This document shows, piece by piece, positions 36,016 to 44,658 of a stretch of DNA of 64,000 nt. Numbering within the stretch: the stretch's first letter is position 1; every line of letters starts with the position of its first letter. Position numbers and translations under genes: made by a program. The notes under the pieces are model-generated. The model saw only the letters and a list, made by a program, of their open reading frames with translations, did no database searches and had not been told where the DNA came from. Source of the stretch: Agrobacterium tumefaciens str. B6 (GTDB taxonomy: Bacteria; Pseudomonadota; Alphaproteobacteria; Rhizobiales; Rhizobiaceae); assembly GCF_001541315.1 (NCBI RefSeq), contig NZ_LMVK01000023.1:124001-188000 (forward strand). The letters run 5' to 3'.

Positions 36016-37368
36016 TCAGCCTTTCGCGGCCAATGCCTTATCGAGACCGCGCTTCACACCGGCAAACAGCTCGTCCAGCTGCTCGGCAGTGATGATCAGC
36101 GGCGGGCAGAAGCAGATGGCTTCACCGATCGGCCGGGTGATGACGCCTTCGCTCTCGATGGCCGCAGCCAGCGTGAGCGTGGTATCACCCGCCTTCATGC
36201 CCTCCCATGGCTTTACCTCCAGCGCGCCGATCAGGCCGATACCGCGCGAGGAATGAATAAGCGGGTGGTCGGCAAGCGCGTTCAGATGATCGAGGAACTT
36301 TCCTTCCAGTCGGGCGACATTACCGACAAGGTCGCGCTCCTGAATGATCTTCAGGTTTTCCAGCCCCACAGCCGTTGCGACCGGATGGCCAGAGGCGGTG
36401 TAACCGTGGCCGAAGGAGCCGATACGATCGGATTCATCGGCAATCGGCTGGTAGAAACTGTCATTCATGATGATCGCCGAAAGCGGCATGTAGGACGACG
36501 AAATCTGCTTGGAGACGACAAGCACGTCCGGCTTGATGTCATAGGTCTCGCAGGCGAACATCTTGCCGGTTCGGCCGAAACCGCAGATCACCTCGTCCAC
36601 GACAAGCAGAATATCGTATTTCTTCAGTATCGCCTGCACACCCTCCCAATAACCTTCAGGCGGCAGGAGAACGCCGCCGGCGCCCATCACCGGCTCGCCC
36701 CAGAAGGCGGCGATGGTCTCGGGACCTTCCCGCAGGATCAGATCCTCCAATTCCCCAAGGATACGTGCGGTGAACTCCGCTTCGCTTTCGCCATCCTTGC
36801 CGAAATGCACATAGGAAGGGCAGGCCGTGTGCAGCATGCGGTCCAGCGGCAGATCGAAGCTTTCATGGTTGCGCGGCAGGCCGGTGATCGAGGCCGAGGC
36901 GATGGTCACGCCGTGATAACCCTTGATGCGGCCAATGATCTTCTTCTTGTCCTTCTCGCCCAGGGCGTTCGAGCGATACCAGACCATCTTGGCAACGAGA
37001 TCGTTGGCTTCGGAGCCGGAGGAGGTGAAGTGCACCTTGGACATCGGCACCGGCGAAAGCTCGATCAGCAACTCGGCGAGATCGACGGACGGGCCGTGCG
37101 TCTTGTAGGAAAAGGTGTGGTAATAGGGCAGCTTCTGCATCTGCTTCGTCGCCGCTTCCACCAGCCGCTTTTCACCGAAACCGAGCGCCACCGACCAGAG
37201 CCCCGCCATCGCCTCGATATAGCGCTTGCCGCTGCTGTCGGTCACATAGATGCCTTCGCCGCTCTCGATCACCAGACCGCCGGTCTTTTCGAATTTGCGC
37301 AGATTGACGTTCGGATGCATCTGATAGGCGATATCGCGTGCCTCGACGGAATTCGGCAGGATGGTCAT
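36016..37368 (-). CDS. Class III omega-aminotransferase
   Basis: A 450-residue PLP-dependent aminotransferase of the aspartate aminotransferase family, class III. Landmarks: VHFTSSGSEANDLVAKMVWY for phosphate binding, AFWGEPVMGAGGV, LLVVDEVICGFGRTGKMFAC with the cofactor Asp, and the Schiff-base lysine in VLVVSKQISSSYMPLSA. Members commonly use pyruvate as acceptor with amines, beta-alanine or diamines; the substrate is not set by sequence. The ATG at 37368 is preferred over one five codons upstream because TGGAG precedes it at good spacing. It follows the SDR gene by about 36 bases, so the pair may act in one amine/aldehyde pathway. Confidence 0.88.
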   Translation of the reverse strand: MTILPNSVEARDIAYQMHPNVNLRKFEKTGGLVIESGEGIYVTDSSGKRYIEAMAGLWSVALGFGEKRLVEAATKQMQKLPYYHTFSYKTHGPSVDLAELLIELSPVPMSKVHFTSSGSEANDLVAKMVWYRSNALGEKDKKKIIGRIKGYHGVTIASASITGLPRNHESFDLPLDRMLHTACPSYVHFGKDGESEAEFTARILGELEDLILREGPETIAAFWGEPVMGAGGVLLPPEGYWEGVQAILKKYDILLVVDEVICGFGRTGKMFACETYDIKPDVLVVSKQISSSYMPLSAIIMNDSFYQPIADESDRIGSFGHGYTASGHPVATAVGLENLKIIQERDLVGNVARLEGKFLDHLNALADHPLIHSSRGIGLIGALEVKPWEGMKAGDTTLTLAAAIESEGVITRPIGEAICFCPPLIITAEQLDELFAGVKRGLDKALAAKG

Positions 37369-37404
37369 CGATAAGGGCTCCATTTTCGGTTGATGGTCGG
37401 CGTG

Positions 37405-38139
37405 TCAGACGTGCTGGCCGCCGTTGATGTGAATTTCCGCGCCGTTGATGTAGCTCGACTGTTCCGAGCAGAGGAAATAGATGGTCTGCGCCACCTCGGC
37501 CGTGGTGCCGAGCCGCCCGAGCGGCACCTGCGCGTCCACCAGTTCCGCCGTTCCGGGGGAGAGGATGGCGGTGTTGATCTCACCCGGCGCAATGGCGTTG
37601 GCGCGCACGCCACGCGGGCCGAACTCATGCGCAAGTTCGCGCGTCAGCGCCGCGAGCGCCGCCTTCGATGTGGCGTAGGCCACGCCCGCAAAAGGATGCA
37701 CACGTGAGCCCACAATCGATGTGACGTTGACGATGGAGCCCTTCGCCTCCTCAAGTTCCGGCAAAAGCGCGCGGGCAAGCAGCGCCGTCGAAACGAGATT
37801 GACGTTCAGCACCCGCGTCCAGATATCCGCCGTCGTATCCTTCACACCGAGACGACTTCCGCCTTCACCCTTGGGCGAAATTCCGGCATTGTTGACAAGC
37901 GCCGCAAGCTTTCCCTCCGGCAGGCGTGAACGCACCTCGTCCGCCAGAGCGTCAATGCGGGACAAGTCCTCCAGATCAGCCTGAATATGGCTCTCCCGTG
38001 CAGACGGCCAACGGCATTCCTCGGAAAAGGGTTGCCGCGATACGGTGAGAATCCTCCAGCCCTTTTCCTGAAACAGCTTGACGGTGGCATGCCCTATTCC
38101 GCGGCTGGCGCCGGTCAGAAGCATATAAGGAACAGCCAT
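37405..38139 (-). CDS. Short-chain dehydrogenase/reductase
   Basis: A 244-residue classical SDR. Cofactor motif TGASRGIGHATVKLF, NNAGIS, and catalytic Ser-Tyr-Lys (VTSIVGSRVHPFAGVAYATSK) are all present, with a C-terminal IHINGGQHV typical of 3-ketoacyl reductase-like members. The substrate is unknown. First gene of a two-gene operon with the class III aminotransferase; AGGAG precedes the ATG. Confidence 0.9.
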   Translation of the reverse strand: MAVPYMLLTGASRGIGHATVKLFQEKGWRILTVSRQPFSEECRWPSARESHIQADLEDLSRIDALADEVRSRLPEGKLAALVNNAGISPKGEGGSRLGVKDTTADIWTRVLNVNLVSTALLARALLPELEEAKGSIVNVTSIVGSRVHPFAGVAYATSKAALAALTRELAHEFGPRGVRANAIAPGEINTAILSPGTAELVDAQVPLGRLGTTAEVAQTIYFLCSEQSSYINGAEIHINGGQHV

Positions 38140-38373
38140 ATGAGAACTCCTGTGCCATGCGGACCGTTGAGCCGGCCGCGCATTCAGCCCCGCATGTTAG
38201 AGCGCTGCCATCGGCTGACAAGGTCTTTTTTGTCGCGGCGCAGCGATGGCGGATCGGCGACGGGCTAATCCCATTTGATGTACGGCTTTCACCCGAAGGG
38301 AATATTTGAAGCCGACCGTTTCCCCATAAAATGAAGCCTCCCGAATGTGTGATCAGTATTGGGAGGGGGACGA

Positions 38374-40020
38374 ATGCGCATCGATATCATCGACACGGAC
38401 GCCGGCTTCGAGGCGATCCGCGAAAACTGGGATGCGGTGTTCATGGCCGATCCCCATGCCCGGCATTTCCTCTCCTGGGGATGGCTCAGGGATTATATGC
38501 CGCGCCGCAGGCGCTGGTTCATCCTTGCGCTGCGCGAACGGCCGGAAGGCTCGCCCTATGTGGCGTTTTTCCCGTTGCGCATCGTCACCGAACCGGACAA
38601 GAAAACCGGCCGCTTCCATGATAGCATCGTCATGGCAGGCAATGCGGCAGCGGATTACACCGGCTTCATCACCCTGCCGGACTATGAAAATCACGCCGTT
38701 GCCGGTTTCTGCTCCTATATACGCCAGCAGAACTGGACAGAACTGAAACTCGATTATCTCGCCGGCCCGCCGGAGCGTCGCGACGCAATGATCCGCGCGC
38801 TTCAGGGTCCGCTCGTCATGTTCCGCGACAACATGCCGACCAACCCCTACAACATCAACAATTGCATCTGCCCGGTGGTGGCCCTGCCGGAGACGTTCGA
38901 TAGCTATCTCGACAGCCATATGAGCAGCCAGACCCGGCAAAAGCTCCGACGTTTCCTGAGAAAGGTCGAAGGCGGCGATGAATATAGCATCACCTTCGCG
39001 ACGAGAGAGACGATCAGGCGGGATATGGATATCCTGTTCGATTTCTGGCGCATCCGCTGGGCGCCGCACAAGGGCAAGGAGCGTACGGAACTCCTGATCG
39101 GCGCGACACGACAAATGTTGATGGATGTCTATATCCGCGGCGATCTGGAAGTACCGGTCCTCTGGTTCGGCGACCAGCCGTTGGGGGCACTCGCCAATAT
39201 CATCGACCGCCAGAAGAAGTCGGTCCTGTTCTATATCACCGGCCGCGACGAGAACTGGAAGACCCCTTCCCCCGGCCTCGTGCTGCATGGCCACTGCATC
39301 CGCCGGGCGATCGAGCAGGGTTTCAGGACCTATGATTTCCTGCGCGGCAACGAGCCTTACAAATATTTCTTCGGGCCGGAGGAGCAGAAGCTGAGCTGCA
39401 CGCTGTTCCGCACCCGCTCGGGCGAAAATCTCGGCGGCACGCTTCACCCCCGCAGCATCCGTTTTGTCTACGAACAGGCGCTCAAACTCTACAAGAGCGG
39501 CCAGAAGGCGGCCGCCAATATCGCCTTCGGGCAGGTGCTTGCCGCAGCACCTGACCATCTCGGCGCGCAATTCGGGCTCGCCAATCTGTCGTTCGACCGG
39601 GGTGAATTCCGGGAGGCCGAGATCGCCTTTCTCAGCCTTCTGGCCGCTGGCCAGGAACCCGTCGTCCTGTGGCTTCGCATCGGCGAGGCCCGGCTGGCGC
39701 AGCAGTACTACCACGAGGCATCCGAGGCCTTCCGCCAGGTAACCAATCGCGCACCCTTCCACCGGGAAGCGCTTTATAAATGCGCGGTGGCGCTGATTGC
39801 CGCCGAAAGAACGGTGGAAGGCGCTGAAATCCTCGACAGGCTGCAGCATTATCATTCCGACGATGCGGCGCATCTGGAATATGCAGAAAAAGCCCGTGCA
39901 GCTCTTGCCCGGCTGGAACTGGCAAAAACAAAGGTACCGCTGCCGTCAGATATCGTCACCCTCGCTACCAAGCCGAAAACGGCGGGCAAACGCTGGCACC
40001 CGCCAAAAGTTTTGCATTAA
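38374..40020 (+). CDS. celD: CelD/BcsL-type GNAT acyltransferase with TPR tail, cellulose synthesis
   Basis: A 548-residue protein with two parts. Residues about 1-350 form a CelD/BcsL GNAT-like acyltransferase (NWDAVFMADPHARHFLSWGW, KLRRFLRKVEGGDEYSITFA, GLVLHGHCIRRAIEQGF, YDFLRGNEPYKYFFG). Residues about 365-530 form tetratricopeptide-like helical pairs (KLYKSGQKAAANIAFGQVLA and following). The ATG at 38374 follows GGGAGGGGG. It heads celD-celE, which converges on the cellulose synthase operon. celD is required for cellulose in A. tumefaciens; the acylated target is not established. Confidence 0.82.
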   Translation: MRIDIIDTDAGFEAIRENWDAVFMADPHARHFLSWGWLRDYMPRRRRWFILALRERPEGSPYVAFFPLRIVTEPDKKTGRFHDSIVMAGNAAADYTGFITLPDYENHAVAGFCSYIRQQNWTELKLDYLAGPPERRDAMIRALQGPLVMFRDNMPTNPYNINNCICPVVALPETFDSYLDSHMSSQTRQKLRRFLRKVEGGDEYSITFATRETIRRDMDILFDFWRIRWAPHKGKERTELLIGATRQMLMDVYIRGDLEVPVLWFGDQPLGALANIIDRQKKSVLFYITGRDENWKTPSPGLVLHGHCIRRAIEQGFRTYDFLRGNEPYKYFFGPEEQKLSCTLFRTRSGENLGGTLHPRSIRFVYEQALKLYKSGQKAAANIAFGQVLAAAPDHLGAQFGLANLSFDRGEFREAEIAFLSLLAAGQEPVVLWLRIGEARLAQQYYHEASEAFRQVTNRAPFHREALYKCAVALIAAERTVEGAEILDRLQHYHSDDAAHLEYAEKARAALARLELAKTKVPLPSDIVTLATKPKTAGKRWHPPKVLH

Positions 40021-40080
40021 AGGCAACGCCCTGTAAGTTGCGGCTGGAAAAACCGGCCGGACGACTTGCAAGGATTTTTG

Positions 40081-41235
40081 ATGTTTCTGACCAACAAGGA
40101 CATGCTCGATCTCGTTGAGCTTCGCCATGATCTGCACCGTCATCCGGAAATCTCCGGCGAAGAAAAGGAAACAGCGCGGCGCATCCGCACTTTCCTGAAG
40201 CAGGCGCAGCCCGACCAGCTTTTTGCGGATCTCGGCGGCCATGGTGTCGCCGCGGTTTATGACAGCGGCAAAAGCGGTCCGGCGATCCTGATCCGTTCGG
40301 AGCTCGATGCTCTGCCCATTCACGAAAAGAGTGAGGCCGAATACCGCTCCGGCACCGATGGGAAGGGCCATCTTTGTGGCCATGACGGCCATTCCACCAT
40401 TCTGACGGCGCTGGCGCTCGGCCTTTCCCGGCAGCGCCCGGAGACCGGCCGCGTGATCCTTCTGTACCAGCCGGCGGAAGAAACCGGTGCGGGCGCCGCC
40501 GCCGTGCTCGCCGACCCGCGCTTCGAACACATAAAGCCGGACTACTCCTTTTCACTCCACAACCTGCCGGGCCTGCCTTTCGCCCATGTCAGCGTCGTGG
40601 AGGGACCGGTCAACTGCGCGTCGCGTGGTGTGAAAATCCGCCTTTCCGGCAAGACCGCGCATGCTTCCTCGCCCGAACACGGCATTTCCCCCATGCGGGC
40701 CATCTCTCAGCTAATGCCGGCCTTGGCCGAACTCGGCTCCGGTTTCCCGCCTGAGCCTGATTTTTCGATGGTGACGATCACCCATGCCGTTATGGGTGAA
40801 GCCGCTTTCGGCATTTCTCCGGCCGATGCGGAAATCTGGGCGACGCTGCGGACACTGACCGACGACCGGATGGAAAAACTCTGCGAGGCTGCGGAGTCAT
40901 TGGCGAGAAAGGTTGCAGCCGAGCAGAAGCTGGCACTCGACATCACCTATGACGATATTTTCCTCCATTGCGAAAATGCGCCCGACGCGGTCGAGCATAT
41001 CCGGCAAGCGCTGGACGAGGAGAAAATCTCCCACGGTTCGGAAGGGCTGCCCATGCGGGCTTCCGAGGATTTCGGCCGTTTTCGCGCCGTTTCGTCTTCG
41101 GCCATGTTCTTCCTCGGTGCAGGCAGGGACTACCCCAACCTGCACAATCCCGATTACGATTTTCCGGACGCGCTGGTCGGCATCGGAGCACGCATCTTCA
41201 TGCGTATCATCTGCAACCTCACCGACGTGAAATAA
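40081..41235 (+). CDS. celE: M20-family amidohydrolase, cellulose-associated (BcsM-like)
   Basis: A 384-residue M20D-type zinc amidohydrolase (hippurate hydrolase-like). Metal-ligand blocks GHLCGHDGHSTILTALAL and LLYQPAEETGAGAAAV are present, as are the dimerisation-domain KTAHASSPEHG and a late MRASEDFGRF. The name celE/bcsM comes from its place right after celD and beside the synthase operon in type III-like cellulose loci; the natural substrate is unknown. An N-acyl amide bond made or required by the CelD step is an attractive but unproven idea. Confidence 0.75.
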   Translation: MFLTNKDMLDLVELRHDLHRHPEISGEEKETARRIRTFLKQAQPDQLFADLGGHGVAAVYDSGKSGPAILIRSELDALPIHEKSEAEYRSGTDGKGHLCGHDGHSTILTALALGLSRQRPETGRVILLYQPAEETGAGAAAVLADPRFEHIKPDYSFSLHNLPGLPFAHVSVVEGPVNCASRGVKIRLSGKTAHASSPEHGISPMRAISQLMPALAELGSGFPPEPDFSMVTITHAVMGEAAFGISPADAEIWATLRTLTDDRMEKLCEAAESLARKVAAEQKLALDITYDDIFLHCENAPDAVEHIRQALDEEKISHGSEGLPMRASEDFGRFRAVSSSAMFFLGAGRDYPNLHNPDYDFPDALVGIGARIFMRIICNLTDVK

Positions 41236-41263
41236 GCGGCCACCGGCGTCACGCCGGCCTGCC

Positions 41264-43606
41264 TCAGCCGCCGCCCTGCGGGCCGTTACTCGGACGAGCG
41301 GCGCGCACGGCAGCCAGGCCCTTGATCCCATCCTGATTTCCGATGGCTGTCAGGCTTTCGAAAATCTGTGCCGCTTCGCCGTAACGGCGCATGGCGAGGT
41401 AGGAATAACCACGCAGCACCATCAGGTCCGTGCGCTCATCCGCCAGCCGTGCCCGCTGGTCGAGCAGGAGAAGCGTTTCGGCATAACGCTTCGACTGGAA
41501 GGCAGAAACCGCGCGGTCAGCAAGGATCGAGACCTGCAGCTCCGTCGCGCGCGGGCGGTCCATGCTCGATTTCGTCGCCGAACCGGCGGCGTGGTCCGTC
41601 AAGCCCATACGCAGATAAGCAAGGCTCTGGCCATAGGCTGCGTCGCTTTTAACTGCTGACTGACCGCCTTCAAGCGCGGCTTCGAAGGCTTTCAGCGCCT
41701 CCGCCGGCCGGTTCGTCTCCATCAGGCACCAGCCGAGATCGAGCGCCTGCTGCGGCGGCAGACGCTGCGGATCGGGATAGGCCGCGCAGGAGCGTGGGCG
41801 CGATGCGGCGCTGGCTTCCCTTTGCACCTGCACCGGTCGGCGCGCCTGCTTGCGTGCGGGTTCCGGCTGCTGGACGACAGGCGGGGCATATACCACCGCC
41901 GTCTCGGCCTGCGGCACATAGGCCGATACGGGCGCCGTCGCCTGTGGGGCAGTGGACGGCGCGGTTATGGGGGCAACCGTCTGCCCGGACTGATCCACCA
42001 TGCGCGCCGTTCCCACATCGGCGATCCGCTGGGAGCGGCTTGCCCATTGCTGCTGGATGCCACGCAGACCGGCGAGATTGCGAAGATCGTGATAGCTGAC
42101 GGCCATGCCGTAGGCAGACGGCTCATCATCGGGCTTCCAGCCAAGAGCCGTGCTGAACCATTGCAACGCAAGCGGGGTCTGCCGGAAGGCGAGCGAGTAC
42201 CAGCCAAATTGCTGCGCGGGGGCCGCATCCTTGCGCGCCACCGTTTCGACGGCAATGCGTTGCAACACATCCGGCGGCAGCACGACCGGCGGCTGCAGCG
42301 CAAGAAGATTGGCCGTTGCGGCAAGATAGGTCGCAAGCGCATCGTCGGAAGCCATGCGCCATTTATACATGACGTCCTCGGCCTCGCGCGGCTCGTTACG
42401 GTCGATCAGCGCCAGCGCCAACCCTTGAGAGGCGGACGCGCTGTCTTCCTCTTCCCGCGCCTTGCGGAACCACTTTTCCGCCTCTGTCATGTTCTTCTGG
42501 CGGATATTGTACCAGCCGAGCAACAGGGCGTCGCTCGCAAGCTTGTCGGTTTCGGCAAGCCGCTCAAGCCGCATCACATAGGCGGAGGGAACGGTGATGC
42601 GCTCTTTTTCGCCCTCTTTCACTTTTTCCCCGGCCTTGGCTACAAACTGGCGGGCGAGATCGTTCTTCACCGGTTCGAATTCCAGTTGGCCGTCTGCGCC
42701 AGGTTTTTCCTTGGCCAGCAGATCGTCCATCATTTCCGCCGGCAGAAGCGCGGATGCCTTCTGCACCGTGGCGAGCCTGTCGCTTGCGGTGGTGCAATTG
42801 TCGAGAATGTAGAGATAGGCGTCGCGTGCCCGTCCCATCCGGTCGGTATTGGCGAAGGCGTCGGCCACCCGCCACAGAACATCGACTTCGCTGCAGGTCA
42901 GCAGGCCGGGATTGTTGGCCGCCGTATCCACCACCGTCGCATATTGCTTGAGATCGGAGGCATTGACGAGCCGCTGGCGCGCTTCGGCCAAGGTGAGCAT
43001 GCCCGTCAGATTGTCGGGCGGCTGCCAGCCGGGGTCCGCCTGCTGGCGGTCGGCCACCGCCTTTCTCACCTCGGCATAACGGCCGTCGGTATAGAGCTGC
43101 CACATGGCATCGAGCCGCGGATCGCCGTTTTCGGGAATGGCGAGAGGATCGGCCGGCGGCGTCCAGTTGGGATAAAGCGTGCGAAGACGCGCGATTTCAG
43201 CCTGAAGGCGCTGGGTATCGCCTCTCGCCGCAAAATAGCGTAGCGCGCTGAGATCGACTTCGGGCATGCTGCCCGATGTGGGCTGGGGCGTACGAGGGGC
43301 CGGTGCCTGCGCCGTCTGTGTTTGCGGTGCTTGCCCGCCGGCCTGCGTCACCGGCAAAGGATCGGTCGCCGGCACCGTTACCGGCGGTGTCGCGGGCTGA
43401 GTCACCTGCGCCATCTCGCGGTTTTTGACGAAAGCGTTGATCTGGGCCGGATTGGCTGCCGGCGAAATGCGCTGCACGGCGCGGTTATCACCGACCGCCG
43501 AGGTATGCACGTCCGAAACCCGCCCGAGAATGCTGTCGCGCCAGTGGAAGGCGGCGAGCGCAATCAGAAGCAGGATGAGAGCCGAGGTCGACAATGGCTT
43601 GTTCAT
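41264..43606 (-). CDS. bcsK: TPR-repeat cellulose synthesis protein (BcsK-like)
   Basis: A 780-residue protein: an N-terminal membrane anchor/signal (about 8-24), a Gln/Thr/Pro-rich linker (about 55-115), then long runs of tetratricopeptide-type helical repeats (about 120-530 and 625-770) broken by another Pro/Gln/Val-rich linker (about 560-620). No C-terminal outer-membrane barrel is seen, so it differs from BcsC. It fits the TPR component BcsK that replaces BcsC in alphaproteobacterial operons, acting as a periplasmic scaffold. The start at 43606 overlaps the celC stop (ATGA). Confidence 0.75.
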   Translation of the reverse strand: MNKPLSTSALILLLIALAAFHWRDSILGRVSDVHTSAVGDNRAVQRISPAANPAQINAFVKNREMAQVTQPATPPVTVPATDPLPVTQAGGQAPQTQTAQAPAPRTPQPTSGSMPEVDLSALRYFAARGDTQRLQAEIARLRTLYPNWTPPADPLAIPENGDPRLDAMWQLYTDGRYAEVRKAVADRQQADPGWQPPDNLTGMLTLAEARQRLVNASDLKQYATVVDTAANNPGLLTCSEVDVLWRVADAFANTDRMGRARDAYLYILDNCTTASDRLATVQKASALLPAEMMDDLLAKEKPGADGQLEFEPVKNDLARQFVAKAGEKVKEGEKERITVPSAYVMRLERLAETDKLASDALLLGWYNIRQKNMTEAEKWFRKAREEEDSASASQGLALALIDRNEPREAEDVMYKWRMASDDALATYLAATANLLALQPPVVLPPDVLQRIAVETVARKDAAPAQQFGWYSLAFRQTPLALQWFSTALGWKPDDEPSAYGMAVSYHDLRNLAGLRGIQQQWASRSQRIADVGTARMVDQSGQTVAPITAPSTAPQATAPVSAYVPQAETAVVYAPPVVQQPEPARKQARRPVQVQREASAASRPRSCAAYPDPQRLPPQQALDLGWCLMETNRPAEALKAFEAALEGGQSAVKSDAAYGQSLAYLRMGLTDHAAGSATKSSMDRPRATELQVSILADRAVSAFQSKRYAETLLLLDQRARLADERTDLMVLRGYSYLAMRRYGEAAQIFESLTAIGNQDGIKGLAAVRAARPSNGPQGGG

Positions 43607-44658
43607 CGGCATTCCCCGTTATTCCTTGCCAGAAACGACAATGCCAGAAGATGCAATGTGGAAGGATAATAAAGTGTTGGCTGAAAGTTTTTAAGTTCGG
43701 CGGGAATGGCCGCCCCCCCGCTGACGCAGCCGGCGAGCGCCGGAATGATACGATAGCCGGGATCGGACAGGACATCCTTGACCTCGCCACTCTTCAGGTC
43801 GAAGGGTCCGGCAGCGCCGCTTTCCAGCGTCATACCGGGTTTCAGACGGGAAAGCAGATCCGGCGAGCCCATCTTCGCCATTGCAAGATAAAGCGGAATA
43901 CGCACCGCATTATAACCGAATTCCGGCGGAAAACCCGACGCCGGCTGCGGCTTCGTCTTCACAGACACCCAATCGGCCGGCAGTTTTCTATCGCTGAAAG
44001 CGAAGGCGCCGATCTGCGCCACGCCATCATCGGCAAGCGCTTTCCAGAGCGGCGATGGCGCGACGAGATTGAGGACCGGAAACGCCTCGAAAATCAGATA
44101 GGAAGGATTGACCACTGGCCCGTCCTCCCGGTCGCCCTCGTCAAAACCGCTGGCAGCCGGCAGAAGCAGCACCCGCCCGCCACGTTGTACCACCGTCTTC
44201 TTGAGAACGGCGGATGCGATGGCCGCGGATGCTTCGGCATAATCCTGACGGTTCCATTGCCCGGCCGCCAGCGCCAGCGCATAGGCGATCAGAATATCGC
44301 CATCCGTGGCATTGTTGATATCAGTGACATGCGGCTTGGTGCGCGGATCCCATTTCCAGGCGGAAAGCCCGTCATCACGCACCAGCAGCTCGGTACGTGT
44401 GAAACTCCAGATCAATTCGAAGTCGGACAGGTTGTCTGCAAGCACGGCAAGCCACATGCCGTAGCCCTGCCCTTCGCTGTGGCTGATATTGCCGTTGCCG
44501 GTATCGATGATACGACCACCGGAATCCAGAAATGCACCCTTATAGGTCGACCACGCTTCCGGTGAGACCGAAGCGGCGCAGCTGACCGAAATACCTGCAA
44601 ACACCGCCATCACGGACACGAGGAGAATGCCGGCCAGTTTCGAGATCCCGTTCTTCAT
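43603..44658 (-). CDS. celC: Cellulase CelC (GH8 endo-beta-1,4-glucanase)
   Basis: A 351-residue secreted glycoside hydrolase family 8 enzyme (BcsZ counterpart) that trims nascent cellulose in the periplasm. Signal peptide to about residue 28 (SVMAVFAGISVSCAAS). Catalytic acid Glu in ISHSEGQGYGMWLAVLA and the Asp of the INNATDGDILIAYALALA block are intact. Normal length for the family. It overlaps celB (ATGA) and bcsK, inside bcsN-celA-celB-celC-bcsK. Confidence 0.93.
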   Translation of the reverse strand: MKNGISKLAGILLVSVMAVFAGISVSCAASVSPEAWSTYKGAFLDSGGRIIDTGNGNISHSEGQGYGMWLAVLADNLSDFELIWSFTRTELLVRDDGLSAWKWDPRTKPHVTDINNATDGDILIAYALALAAGQWNRQDYAEASAAIASAVLKKTVVQRGGRVLLLPAASGFDEGDREDGPVVNPSYLIFEAFPVLNLVAPSPLWKALADDGVAQIGAFAFSDRKLPADWVSVKTKPQPASGFPPEFGYNAVRIPLYLAMAKMGSPDLLSRLKPGMTLESGAAGPFDLKSGEVKDVLSDPGYRIIPALAGCVSGGAAIPAELKNFQPTLYYPSTLHLLALSFLARNNGECR

